Below, piece by piece: positions 1 through 7,475 of a DNA stretch of 37,866 nt (position 1 is its first letter; every line of letters begins with the position of its first letter). Source of the stretch: Alphaproteobacteria bacterium (GTDB lineage: Bacteria; Pseudomonadota; Alphaproteobacteria; GCA-2731375); NCBI GenBank assembly GCA_021776235.1, contig JAJFGG010000149.1, positions 1 to 37,866 of the forward strand, in the 5' to 3' direction. Under the pieces are notes generated by a model. It worked only from the letters and a program-made list of their open reading frames with translations, did no database searches and was not told the DNA's origin. The position numbers were made by a program, and so were the translations under genes.

Positions 1-199
1 AAGTCTATTCCGCAGTAATATGTCATCTCGGTCTCCTCTTTTGGTCTTGGGTGAACGTTTGCTCGTCACAAACTCAATCCAATGTACCTCTTGAGGAGGC
101 CGGCCTAGATGATTATCAGGTCTTTCTTCTTGATTATTCGCTATCTGGCAAAAGATATGTTTGCGCAGAAATTCACAAAGAAAGACCTGACCCCGCCCT
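1..199. other. Gene-less, lower-GC left edge
   Basis: No coding region could be recognised here on either strand. The base composition is visibly richer in A and T than the rest of the window, and it changes close to position 190, where the aldolase remnant begins in mid-domain. Short open frames exist but none resembles a known protein. It may be the edge of a deletion or insertion that removed the first half of the aldolase gene. Confidence 0.4.
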
Positions 200-739
200 G
201 TGGTGCCCTATTGCGAGACGGTGGAGGAAGTCCAGGCGGTCGTGGCAACCACCAAATGGCATCCGTTGAAAGGCGAATATCTGCGCCGTGCCGTGGAAAA
301 AAACGAGCTGCCCAGCAAGGAGACCAGGAAGTACCTGCAGAACAGACGCAAGGAATCCTTCGTCATTATCGGTATCGAGTCCGAACCCGCCTACAGGAAT
401 TTGGATGCGATCCTGGACGTCGGCGGCATCGATGGTGTCTTCATCGGACCGAATGACATGTCCACGTCCCTGGGTATTCCGGACGACTATTCGAACAGGA
501 AATATTTGCGCGTGATCGAGGACATCATCAAACGCTGCGCCGCGCGAAAGATTCCGGTGATGGTGCACCAGCAAACCATGGAAACGTCCAGCAAGGCGAT
601 CAAATTGGGCGCCCGGTTTGTTCTCCATTCGACCGACGGGCGGATGCTGCAACGTGTCATGCAGAACGAAATGAACGCCTTGAGGAAGGTTGCCGGCGCG
701 ACGACGGCGTCAGCGAAAGATACAGTCGAAACAGTATAG
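200..739 (+). pseudogene. HpcH/HpaI-type aldolase, C-terminal half only
   Basis: The 179 readable residues match the second half of the HpcH/HpaI aldolase (class II, pyruvate-type aldolase) TIM barrel. They contain the VPYCETVEE segment, a metal-ligand style IESEPAYRNLD segment and the hallmark DGVFIGPNDMSTSLGIP. Family members are normally about 250-300 residues, so roughly 100 N-terminal residues are missing. An in-frame TGA stands at 188-190, just before the GTG at 200, and no matching N-terminal half is seen upstream in any frame. The stop at 737-739 looks natural. The most likely reading is a gene truncated by a deletion or rearrangement. A real short protein starting at GTG 200 cannot be excluded but would lack half the barrel. 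Confidence 0.7.
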
Positions 740-888
740 AGGAAAAAGCCCGTCTGGGACCAATAGGGTTGTTTCTGTTCGTGTATTTCGGGTCGGAATA
801 ATTGTGGGTCTACCATCCTTGCGACTTGATTGATCAAAGCCGCGGCGCCCCTGGCGTGCCAGCCGCCGGCCAACGCCGCGCTGACGGA

Positions 889-1023
889 TCAATCCTGGCA
901 GCAAGTGTTGTCGCCGCAGGAATGGTAGCCCTTTGGGCAATCAGCAGCTTGAACCGACGCGCCCAGGCCGAATACCGCCGTTGCCAGGATGATCATCGTC
1001 GCAAGGGTTAAACGCATGCTCAT
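889..1023 (-). CDS. 44-residue secreted Cys-rich peptide
   Basis: A short reading frame, ATG at 1023 to TGA at 889, is preceded by a strong ribosome binding site (AAGGAG, seven bases upstream). The first 26 residues form a textbook Sec signal: MSMR, then a hydrophobic stretch LTLATMIILATAVFGLGA, then SVQA before the cut. The predicted mature peptide is ADCPKGYHSCGDNTCCQD, 18 residues with four cysteines, the last two adjacent, so two disulfides are possible after export. It lies 41 bases downstream of the coiled-coil membrane gene on the same strand, so the two are probably cotranscribed. Function is unknown. A secreted signal, an adhesin-like tag or a toxin-like peptide are guesses. Coding status rests on the RBS, signal peptide and composition. 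Confidence 0.7.
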   Translation of the reverse strand: MSMRLTLATMIILATAVFGLGASVQAADCPKGYHSCGDNTCCQD

Positions 1024-1064
1024 TCTTTATCTCCTTGTGAAAAATCCCGGCAGGAGACCGATAA

Positions 1065-2069
1065 TCATTTGATGAGTATACCTGCCTTTGTCGTAACGAC
1101 CCAGTTCTCGAACATATTTGTTCCTTTGCCCGAATCCCAGCCCGTTATAATACCTTTGGGCAAGACGATCTCAAGCTGATTGTCCTTCCGCTTTCGCGCC
1201 AGTATGCCAACTTTTTTCCGGTCCAGAGCCTTTCCTAACGTATCGTCCGCGTCCAGGTCCCGCTCAACGATACGAAAATCGTGATCGGCCATTTTCTTGA
1301 ATTTTCCATCGACTAACTTGGAAAAAGTGAATTTAATCCGGTCACAGCACTCACCAAGATTGGCGCCCGAGGCTGTAATTTTTTCCCAATTTGGGTCGTC
1401 GTTATTCGGTGTGAAGCGGTAGACGACCGGATCGCCATTGGATGCCGCCTTCAGCTTTCGGTTCAGGATCTGAATCTTTTTCTTGGCGTCGTTGGCCGCC
1501 TCCTTCGCTTCGGCGATACTGATTTCGATGTCCTTGCGGTATGAAACGACCTTATCGGCGAGCGTCTCAACTTTTTCGAGTTCGCTCTTCAGATTGGCGC
1601 CAAGTGCGGTTAGGTCGCCGGCCTGTTTCTTGGCTATCTTCGTCTGAACCTGGATCTGAATGATGTCATCCCGCATATCGCCTCGCAAGAAACTGACTTC
1701 CTTGTTCAGGGCATCGACCTCGTTCTGTAGCGACTTCCCGAGTTCCTTGGCGGCGCTCTCCTTTAAATCTTCGAGGGTCGTTGGCAGGCCAAAAACGCCG
1801 ATCACGGTCAGGGTCGCGCCGAACACTGGCCCCCATATGGCCAAGCGGCGCTTCCAGCGTCGGTCTGTCTCGGCCAGGATCTCACTGCGCTGCTCCTGCA
1901 TATGGGCAACGGATTCGGCTGTCTTTTCCTGAACCAGCCTGGTCAGCTCGTCCGAGTGTTCGCGCATTTGCGCCGCCGCATCGCCGGTCTGCTGCGAAAT
2001 GCGGAAGTCAAGCTCTCGCGCGTGAAGTTGTAGCCGCCGTTCGAGGTCTTCACTATCGACGCCCGCCAT
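1065..2069 (-). CDS. Membrane-anchored coiled-coil protein, unknown function
   Basis: This 334-residue protein is not recognised. Residues about 5-70 are charged, heptad-rich helix. Residues about 74-95 (AIWGPVFGATLTVIGVFGL) form a single membrane segment. Residues about 97-200 are a second long coiled coil, and the last 130 residues look like a beta-rich domain containing a CC pair (GECCDRIKF). The ATG at 2069 was chosen because a GGGGG tract lies nine bases upstream; an in-frame TTG at 2087 would add six residues. The arrangement suggests a bitopic inner-membrane protein with a long periplasmic or cytoplasmic rod. Its partner downstream is a tiny secreted Cys-rich peptide, so a role in the envelope or in handling that peptide is possible but unproven. 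Confidence 0.7.
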   Translation of the reverse strand: MAGVDSEDLERRLQLHARELDFRISQQTGDAAAQMREHSDELTRLVQEKTAESVAHMQEQRSEILAETDRRWKRRLAIWGPVFGATLTVIGVFGLPTTLEDLKESAAKELGKSLQNEVDALNKEVSFLRGDMRDDIIQIQVQTKIAKKQAGDLTALGANLKSELEKVETLADKVVSYRKDIEISIAEAKEAANDAKKKIQILNRKLKAASNGDPVVYRFTPNNDDPNWEKITASGANLGECCDRIKFTFSKLVDGKFKKMADHDFRIVERDLDADDTLGKALDRKKVGILARKRKDNQLEIVLPKGIITGWDSGKGTNMFENWVVTTKAGILIK

Positions 2070-2306
2070 TGCATTGCCCCCACTCAACCAAAGCGTACTT
2101 CTAGCGTAGCACGTTCGCGAACGGAGGCAAGACGATCACGATCACGGCCATGAGGCGGATGCTTAGACCAGTTTCGATATTTATCGAATCAAGTCTAGCT
2201 ATTGTCGCTCACGCTCGTGCGCCAAAGCGCACCGCTCCGCGTGGGCGGCACATTAGCGCCGGGCCGCCGTCGCGGCCTGGATTGCGTAATTCGAAATCGA
2301 ATTCGG

Positions 2307-2576
2307 TCTAGTGGTCTGCATCACCTTATTTGCATTGTTTGGATCGTCTGTCCCGTTCCCTGGGCAGGAGCGGTCGCGCCGGCGATGCGGTGCATCGTCA
2401 AGCGGCCGCGACGCCCTCCAGGGGACGGGACAGACGACCCTTCGGGGGGCTTTGCAGGCTTGCCGCCTGCGTTGCGCGGCGCTTGTGGTGGCCCACACCA
2501 CGACGCGCCACGCGCCTACCCGGCAAACCTGCAAAGCCGTCCAAACCATGCAAATAAGGCGATGCAGGCCACTAGA
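2307..2576. repeat. 270-bp MITE-like element with 36-bp TIRs and two inner hairpins
   Basis: Inverted arms at 2307-2342 and 2541-2576 match at 33 of 36 positions (both begin TCTAGTGG and end GGTTTGG or TGTTTGG). Inside are two further inverted repeats: 2345-2363 with 2418-2436 (18 of 19), and 2448-2465 with 2521-2538 (17 of 18). Folded as a single strand this gives a three-way cloverleaf: one long stem carrying two long hairpins that nearly fill the interior. No convincing gene lies inside. CTAG at both tips is compatible with insertion at a TA or CTAG target. The element ends 11 bases before the larA stop codon. A non-autonomous mobile element (MITE) or a structured intergenic repeat are the two readings. 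Confidence 0.7.
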
Positions 2577-2587
2577 GCACTTCCGGG

Positions 2588-3865
2588 CTAGAAAAGCGGC
2601 ACCACATATGGCCCCTCGGGAATAACGGCTATGCTGGGGTCTCCGGCCCTGGCGATGCTGTCGGCGATTGCCGCGGAAATATCGTCGATCCGTGTTACCC
2701 CGGTTACAGCATCGTCCGTCACGGGCAGTTTATCGGAGTAGAGCATGATGGATCCGAGGCGCATGGGTTTCAATTGCATTTCCGTTTGCCATTCATCGAT
2801 ATCCGCGGCTGACTTCGCCAGCAGTGAATCCAGGAACGCCTCCGGCCCCAGCGCGACCAGGCGTGTCTGGGCCCGTCTGTAGTCCTCCGAACCAAGACCC
2901 TCGGTGCATTCCGAGGCAATGATCAAGGTGCCGCCGGGTTCCAGGATATCGAGGGGCGTAACCATCCCCTTGACGGTTTGATAATAGGTTTGATCCAGAG
3001 GATAACCGGCGGCGGAGGTTACCAACGTCTTGAACCGCCGCCCGACGGGGACCTCGGTAAAGGTGCGTGCGAATGCCACCGCGTCCAGATGACTTTCGAT
3101 GATTTCGCCGAAAGTGGCATAGACAAGATTTCGTTCGTCATCGAGAACCACGTTCAGCGCGTGCACGTCACCCAGCATGCGGATGATTTCCAACTGCTCT
3201 TCATGCAACGGATTGCCGGCAAGGTTACATTGCACCGCACCGGGATCCTCCATGAATTCGGCGCTGTGAAATCTTCGTATGGTATCCTGATGGGCGACGC
3301 CCGGTGCCACGACCTTGCGCCCGCCGGAATATCCGGCCATGAAGTGCGGCTCCACCAGACCCGTGGCGATGCGCACATTGGCTTCAACAAAACGCCGGTC
3401 AAGCTTGACCGGCGTCTGCCGTGTTGCCGTGGCGCCCATGTCAACGTGGTCTTCGTCGTTCTGGGCAAAATGATTGACCGTCCTGACAGTATCGAGAACC
3501 CACGGATCGCCAATCAACTCCCGCAGCTCCGCACCTTCATTTGGGCGATGCAGGCCCGTTGCCACCAAAATGGTGATACCGGCCGCCGGGATGCCCGCCG
3601 CCATCAGTGTACGGACCATTGGTTGCAGGAACAGCGAATTGGGCACCGGGCGGGTAATATCGCAGATCAATATGCAGGCGGTTTTCTTGCCCTGGGCAAG
3701 CTCGGCAAGGCTGCCGGACGCAATTGGATTTTCCATTGCCGCCGTCACCACGGCTTCCGGCGAAGCCGGAATCGGGATCGACGGCTTGCGAATAACCGTC
3801 GCCTGCGCGGACTCGGGTAGTTCCACGCTCAGTCCGGATTGGCCATAGGCCAGGTCAATTTTCAT
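2588..3865 (-). CDS. larA: Nickel-pincer racemase LarA (lactate racemase family)
   Basis: LarA interconverts D- and L-2-hydroxy acids, typically lactate, by hydride transfer through a nickel-pincer nucleotide bound to a lysine. The 425-residue protein keeps the expected residues: DITR at 69-72, His106 in GLHRP, His174 in EPHFMAG, Lys184 in GGRKVVAPG and His200 in RRFHS. The last three fall at the same numbers as in the Lactobacillus plantarum enzyme (H174, K184, H200). ATG 3865 was chosen over an upstream in-frame ATG because GGAGG lies 11 bases before it and the family N-terminus (MKIDLAYG) starts there. It diverges from larC-larE-larB, which make its cofactor. LarA homologues act on several hydroxy acids, so lactate is likely but not certain. 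Confidence 0.92.
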   Translation of the reverse strand: MKIDLAYGQSGLSVELPESAQATVIRKPSIPIPASPEAVVTAAMENPIASGSLAELAQGKKTACILICDITRPVPNSLFLQPMVRTLMAAGIPAAGITILVATGLHRPNEGAELRELIGDPWVLDTVRTVNHFAQNDEDHVDMGATATRQTPVKLDRRFVEANVRIATGLVEPHFMAGYSGGRKVVAPGVAHQDTIRRFHSAEFMEDPGAVQCNLAGNPLHEEQLEIIRMLGDVHALNVVLDDERNLVYATFGEIIESHLDAVAFARTFTEVPVGRRFKTLVTSAAGYPLDQTYYQTVKGMVTPLDILEPGGTLIIASECTEGLGSEDYRRAQTRLVALGPEAFLDSLLAKSAADIDEWQTEMQLKPMRLGSIMLYSDKLPVTDDAVTGVTRIDDISAAIADSIARAGDPSIAVIPEGPYVVPLF

Positions 3866-3896
3866 CTGATGCCAAACCTCCAAGATCCGAATGCAG

Positions 3897-3902
3897 ACTA
3901 TA
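3897..3902 (-). promoter_or_regulatory. Candidate -10 box for larA
   Basis: Reading leftward, TATAGT stands about 32 bases before the larA ATG, which would give a leader of roughly 25 bases containing the GGAGG ribosome site. No good -35 hexamer is visible at the proper distance, so an activator may be needed. Confidence 0.3.
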
Positions 3903-3959
3903 GCAAGGGATGCCGAGAGGAACATACTGTTTGGCAAGCTCCGGGCTATTTTGAGTCAT

Positions 3960-3988
3960 TTGATGGCGACCCTTGGCCCGGAAATACT
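3960..3988 (+). promoter_or_regulatory. Candidate promoter for larC-larE-larB
   Basis: TTGATG at 3960-3965 and AATACT at 3983-3988 are separated by 17 bases and would start transcription near 3995, about 30 bases before the chosen larC ATG. It lies back to back with the larA promoter region, so one regulator could control both arms. Match to consensus is moderate. Confidence 0.35.
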
Positions 3989-4024
3989 CTAGACTGTCGA
4001 ATGTCAAATGCCGCGGGGAGCACG

Positions 4025-5242
4025 ATGACCGGGACAGCGAACACGGTGACGCCCGTCACCGCCATCCACCTTGATGCCGTCGGCGGCTTGGCCGGGGACA
4101 TGTTCGCCGCCGCCCTGCTTGATGCCCGCCCGGATCTGTGGCCGGCCTGCCAGGCGGCAATCGCCGGCCTGGGCCTGCCGAAGGGCGTTGCGGCCAGCCT
4201 GACAGCTCACAACGACAAGGTTTTTCGCGGCGCCCGCTTCCAGGTGGCCGACCCGGCGGACGACTCACAATCCGTTCACCATCATGTGCACTGGTCGGAT
4301 ATCCGCGGCCAGCTGCGCGCCGCCCTGACGGGCGCAGTCCTCGAGGCTGCCCTGGACATTTTCGAACTGCTGGCGGAGGCGGAGGCGGTGGTGCATGGCA
4401 TCCCGGTCGAGCGGGTCGCCTTTCACGAAGTTGGCGCCATCGATTCCATTATCGATATTGTTACGGTGGCCGCTTTGATTGCGGCCCTGGGGCCCTGCCG
4501 CTGGTCGGTCGGGGCCCTGCCGCGGGGCCGGGGTTTGGTGAAATCGCAACATGGCATGCTGCCCGTGCCCGCGCCGGCGGTCGTTGAGTTGCTGCAGGGC
4601 TTTACCCTGTACGACGATGGCGAGGACGGCGAACGGGTAACGCCAACCGGCGCCGCCATCCTGCGCTATCTGGCCCCAACCCAGGGCCCCGACAGCGTGC
4701 CCCGGCGCCTGCTTTGCACGGGCGTTGGTTTTGGCAGCCGCCAATTCAAGGCCCGCAGCAATATATTGCGCGCCACCTGTTATGGCGCCGCCGAGAGCAC
4801 GGCCATGGCCGATCAGGTCGAGGTTTTGCGTTGCGAGATCGACGATCAGACCGGCGAGGATTTGGCGGTGGCTATAGATCATCTGCGCCAGACGGCAGGT
4901 GTGCTGGATGTCTGCCAATGGCCCGTGTTTGGCAAGAAAGGACGCCTGGCCGTGGCCCTGCAGGTCTTGGCCGAACCCGGTGCCGCCGACCGCGTGCTTG
5001 ACGAAATTCTGGACGAGACCACGACCCTGGGCGTCCGCCGGGGCCTGTGCCAGCGGCGCATCGTCGCGCGGGAACAGGTGGTAGTGGACAATATCACGGT
5101 CAAGCGCGCCGGCCGGCCTGCGGGGCCATCCGTCAAGGCCGAGATGGCCGACCTGGCCTCGACGCGGGGTGCGGCGCGGCGCCGGGATTTGCGGCGCGCG
5201 GCCGAAGCCAAGGCATTGCCGGAGGTTGGCAAAGATGACTGA
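4025..5242 (+). CDS. larC: LarC, nickel insertion for the pincer cofactor
   Basis: LarC inserts nickel into pyridinium-3,5-bisthiocarboxylic acid mononucleotide, using CTP, as the last step of nickel-pincer cofactor synthesis in the cytoplasm. Visible signatures are HLDAVGGLAGDMFAAALLD near the N-terminus, a His-rich HHHVHW stretch, FHEVGAIDSIIDIV, and VTPTGAAILRYL. The length (405 residues) is normal, with no sign of the programmed frameshift that splits larC in some lactobacilli. ATG 4025 has GGGGAG just upstream; ATG 4001 is in frame and adds eight residues but lacks a ribosome site. The stop overlaps the larE start by eight bases, so the two are translationally coupled. Confidence 0.92.
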   Translation: MTGTANTVTPVTAIHLDAVGGLAGDMFAAALLDARPDLWPACQAAIAGLGLPKGVAASLTAHNDKVFRGARFQVADPADDSQSVHHHVHWSDIRGQLRAALTGAVLEAALDIFELLAEAEAVVHGIPVERVAFHEVGAIDSIIDIVTVAALIAALGPCRWSVGALPRGRGLVKSQHGMLPVPAPAVVELLQGFTLYDDGEDGERVTPTGAAILRYLAPTQGPDSVPRRLLCTGVGFGSRQFKARSNILRATCYGAAESTAMADQVEVLRCEIDDQTGEDLAVAIDHLRQTAGVLDVCQWPVFGKKGRLAVALQVLAEPGAADRVLDEILDETTTLGVRRGLCQRRIVAREQVVVDNITVKRAGRPAGPSVKAEMADLASTRGAARRRDLRRAAEAKALPEVGKDD

Positions 5243-6050
5243 GCGCCTGGAAAATGTCTTGCGGGAAATTCTTGGCAATCAGAGCGGTGCCGCAATCGCG
5301 GTCTCAGGCGGGGTTGATTCCATGACCCTTTCCAGCTTTGCGCATCGGCTGGGCGCAGGCGGCAATGTCCGCATGATCCACGCCGTTTCGCCGGCCGTGC
5401 CGGTGGCGGCAACGGCGCGTGTCCGGGCCTTGGCGGAACAGGAAAATTGGCATCTCGATGTTATCGACGCCGGAGAATTCGCCGACGAGCGATACCGGGT
5501 CAATCCCGTGAACCGCTGTTTTTTCTGTAAATCCAACCTGTACCAAAGCCTCGGCCTGATAACGAAAGGCGTTGTGCTTTCCGGCACCAATACGGACGAC
5601 CTTGGTGATTACCGGCCCGGCCTGCAAGCAGCGGCGGAAAACCATGTCCGTCACCCTTATGTTGAAGCGGGTCTTGCCAAGGCCGATGTCCGTGCCCTGG
5701 CGCACCGATTGGGCCTGCCGGCGTTGGCGGCGCTGCCCGCCGCGCCCTGCCTGGCCAGCCGGGTGGAAACCGGATTGCGTATCCTGCCGTCGGACATGGC
5801 CTTGATCGATGGCGTCGAAACATGGCTGCGCCAGGAATTGCGGCCCGAAACCGTACGCTGCCGAGTGCGGCCGGGCGGCATCGAGATCGAACTGGACGCC
5901 GGCACCATCTCCACTTTGCCGGCCGCGCGCCAGGAAGCCGTTCTCGATGCCTTGCGAAAACGGTTCGGCGAAGCCGAGAATCGGCCTATCCAGGTCTCGG
6001 CTTACCGGCGCGGCAGCGCTTTTATTCATTCGAATGAAGCGGCCGGGTGA
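5235..6050 (+). CDS. larE: LarE sulfur transferase, three-cysteine type
   Basis: LarE is an ATP-dependent sulfurtransferase that converts the two carboxylates of the LarB product to thiocarboxylates. The 271-residue protein has the PP-loop VSGGVDS at 23-29 and the conserved PAAPCLASR with Cys172. It also has Cys95 and Cys98 in NRCFFCK. The L. plantarum enzyme sacrifices the sulfur of a single Cys. The Thermotoga type instead uses three cysteines to hold a [4Fe-4S] cluster that carries extra sulfur. The CxxC plus distal Cys here fits the second, catalytic type. ATG 5235 has GGAGG nine bases upstream and overlaps the larC stop. The Fe-S assignment is inferred from the cysteines only. Confidence 0.92.
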   Translation: MTERLENVLREILGNQSGAAIAVSGGVDSMTLSSFAHRLGAGGNVRMIHAVSPAVPVAATARVRALAEQENWHLDVIDAGEFADERYRVNPVNRCFFCKSNLYQSLGLITKGVVLSGTNTDDLGDYRPGLQAAAENHVRHPYVEAGLAKADVRALAHRLGLPALAALPAAPCLASRVETGLRILPSDMALIDGVETWLRQELRPETVRCRVRPGGIEIELDAGTISTLPAARQEAVLDALRKRFGEAENRPIQVSAYRRGSAFIHSNEAAG

Positions 6051-6062
6051 AGTTGATCAGCA

Positions 6063-6737
6063 ATGCCGGCAAAGGAGATCAATCTGGATTTTAGGCGCCA
6101 TGACAGGCTCGGCCTGGGCGAAGCTGTCTTCTGCTCGCAAAAAACGGCGCAACAGATCGACGCTATTCTTTATCAGGCGGAACAACGGGATGCGGCCATG
6201 CTGCTGACCCGCCTGGATGCCGGCAAATTTGCGGCCTTGGCGGAAAGCCATCGGGCCGGACTTGACTACGACCCGGATTCGCAAACGGCCTTTTTCAATT
6301 GGACGCCCGTTGCCTTGTCGACGTCCCATGTCGCGGTCGTTACCGCCGGTACCTCGGACGCCATGGCGGCGCGGGAGGCCCTTCGTACCCTGGCTTTCAA
6401 CGGCATCGCCGGCACCGGGATCTTTGACGTCGGCGTGGCCGGAATATGGCGCCTGATGGAACGGATCGAGGAAATCAGACGCCATCCCGTTGTCATCGCC
6501 GTCGCCGGCATGGACGCCGCGCTGCCCAGCGTGCTGGGCGGGCTCATTCCCGGTGCATTGATCGCGGTACCCACCTCGACCGGCTATGGCGCCGCACGCA
6601 ACGGCGAAACAGCGTTGTTCGCCTGCCTCACCTCCTGCGCACCAGGTATAACCGTTTGCAACATCGACAACGGCTACGGCGCTGCCTGCGCCGCGCTTCG
6701 TATCCTGCAGGCCGGGCAACTTCTGGCATCAAGGTAG
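6063..6737 (+). CDS. larB: LarB, pincer cofactor carboxylase
   Basis: LarB carboxylates and hydrolyses nicotinic acid adenine dinucleotide to pyridinium-3,5-biscarboxylic acid mononucleotide, the first step of the LarA cofactor pathway. The C-terminal two thirds is PurE-like: VVTAGTSDAMAAREA, IAVAGMDAALPSVLGGL, AVPTSTGYGAA and NIDNGYGAACAALRI. The N-terminal part carries LDFRRHDRLGLGEAVF, a version of the LarB lead segment. At 224 residues it is slightly short for the family. ATG 6063 is the first possible start, since TGA at 6054 closes the frame upstream; no strong ribosome site is seen, which suits coupling to larE, 12 bases before. A long open frame on the opposite strand over the same bases is a shadow. 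Confidence 0.9.
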   Translation: MPAKEINLDFRRHDRLGLGEAVFCSQKTAQQIDAILYQAEQRDAAMLLTRLDAGKFAALAESHRAGLDYDPDSQTAFFNWTPVALSTSHVAVVTAGTSDAMAAREALRTLAFNGIAGTGIFDVGVAGIWRLMERIEEIRRHPVVIAVAGMDAALPSVLGGLIPGALIAVPTSTGYGAARNGETALFACLTSCAPGITVCNIDNGYGAACAALRILQAGQLLASR

Positions 6738-6826
6738 GTAGGAGAGCGACTCCCCGCTGGCCAACTTTATGCAGCACGACCTAGGATACATCGACCTGAA
6801 ACCGAAACATTGCAGTCCATCGATTT

Positions 6827-7150
6827 CTACGCCAGGCCGAGGAAAACCAGGATCGCCCGGTTCATCCGTACCACATCCGCGTCGTCAATATGTCCGATCC
6901 GCTCGCCGAGATGCTCCTTGGCGACGGTCGTGATCTTATCGATCATCAAACGGGAGACGGCGCGCAATCCATTGCCGTCGCTGGGATTGACCGGAATCCT
7001 GAACAATGGAGCCTCCGTTTCGTCCGTAGTGAACACGCAAACCGTCACGGACGCGGTGGCATCGAAGCGGTCGTCCTGGACGATGACGGCGGGACGCGGC
7101 TTTCCGGCGTAGCCGGGACCCGAAACCGTCCACACCTCGCCACGCCTCAT
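6827..7150 (-). CDS. mazF: MazF/PemK-type toxin
   Basis: This 107-residue protein belongs to the MazF/PemK family of sequence-specific endoribonuclease toxins. It shows the family opening RRGEVWTV, the GKPRPAVIVQDD core, the VFTTDETEAPLFRIPV strand region and the helix ending DKITTVAKEHLGERIGHI. Its ATG overlaps the antitoxin stop by four bases (ATGA), the standard antitoxin-toxin arrangement, so it should be expressed only with its antitoxin. The reading frame is intact. Target sequence cannot be read from the protein alone. Confidence 0.88.
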   Translation of the reverse strand: MRRGEVWTVSGPGYAGKPRPAVIVQDDRFDATASVTVCVFTTDETEAPLFRIPVNPSDGNGLRAVSRLMIDKITTVAKEHLGERIGHIDDADVVRMNRAILVFLGLA

Positions 7151-7374
7151 CCTTGGCCGCGGTCCGTAATCGCATCGATGAAGGACTGGTCCTCGCGTTC
7201 ACGCGCGCTCTTCGCCACGGCGAGGGACTGACGGTGCGCCTGATCGACAAAATTCGCCGTGCGGGTGTCGGGAACCCAAATCTGCACCGGCCGAAGTCCC
7301 CGCGCGCGCATGCGTTCGCGATAGTTTCGCACCTTTTCGCGCGAGCTCTGCTTTTTGTTCGTCTTCGCCGCCAC
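7147..7374 (-). CDS. mazE: MazE-like antitoxin (DUF3018 type)
   Basis: A 75-residue basic protein directly upstream of mazF. The core RMRARGLRPVQIWVPDTR is typical of the DUF3018 group of MazE-like antitoxins, with a short N-terminal Lys-rich arm and an acidic C-terminal part expected to wrap around the toxin. The start is GTG at 7374 with TGGAG eight bases upstream. A perfect palindrome lies 18 bases before the start, consistent with autorepression by the antitoxin or the complex. Identification is by similarity plus partner and position. Confidence 0.82.
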   Translation of the reverse strand: MAAKTNKKQSSREKVRNYRERMRARGLRPVQIWVPDTRTANFVDQAHRQSLAVAKSAREREDQSFIDAITDRGQG

Positions 7375-7391
7375 GGGCTGTCTCCAGTTCC

Positions 7392-7405
7392 GGTTACATG
7401 TAACC
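7392..7405. promoter_or_regulatory. Palindromic operator of mazEF
   Basis: GGTTACATGTAACC is a perfect 14-base palindrome in the mazE upstream region. Reading leftward, TTGCTT, 17 bases, and TAGGTT form a plausible promoter whose -10 box overlaps the palindrome, so a bound repressor would block polymerase. This is the usual layout for autoregulated toxin-antitoxin pairs. Confidence 0.55.
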
Positions 7406-7417
7406 TATCCGAAATTG

Positions 7418-7440
7418 GGCGGAAAAGCAAGATTTCCGCC
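7418..7440. repeat. Inverted repeat next to mazE promoter
   Basis: GGCGGAAA and TTTCCGCC form perfect eight-base arms around a seven-base centre. The repeat overlaps the candidate -35 box of mazE, so it could be a second regulator site. It could also be a small hairpin at the end of the neighbouring broken gene. Confidence 0.4.
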
Positions 7441-7475
7441 AAGGCCGCGATGGCCGAAAAACTGGAACGGTTTGA

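Noticed and set aside
2978-3820. 280-codon open frame opposite larA
   Set aside because: It lies wholly over larA, which carries complete family motifs; the composition is His/Arg/Gly shadow-type.
6057-6719. Open frame opposite larB
   Set aside because: The plus-strand frame has LarB/PurE motifs and operon position; the minus frame has none.
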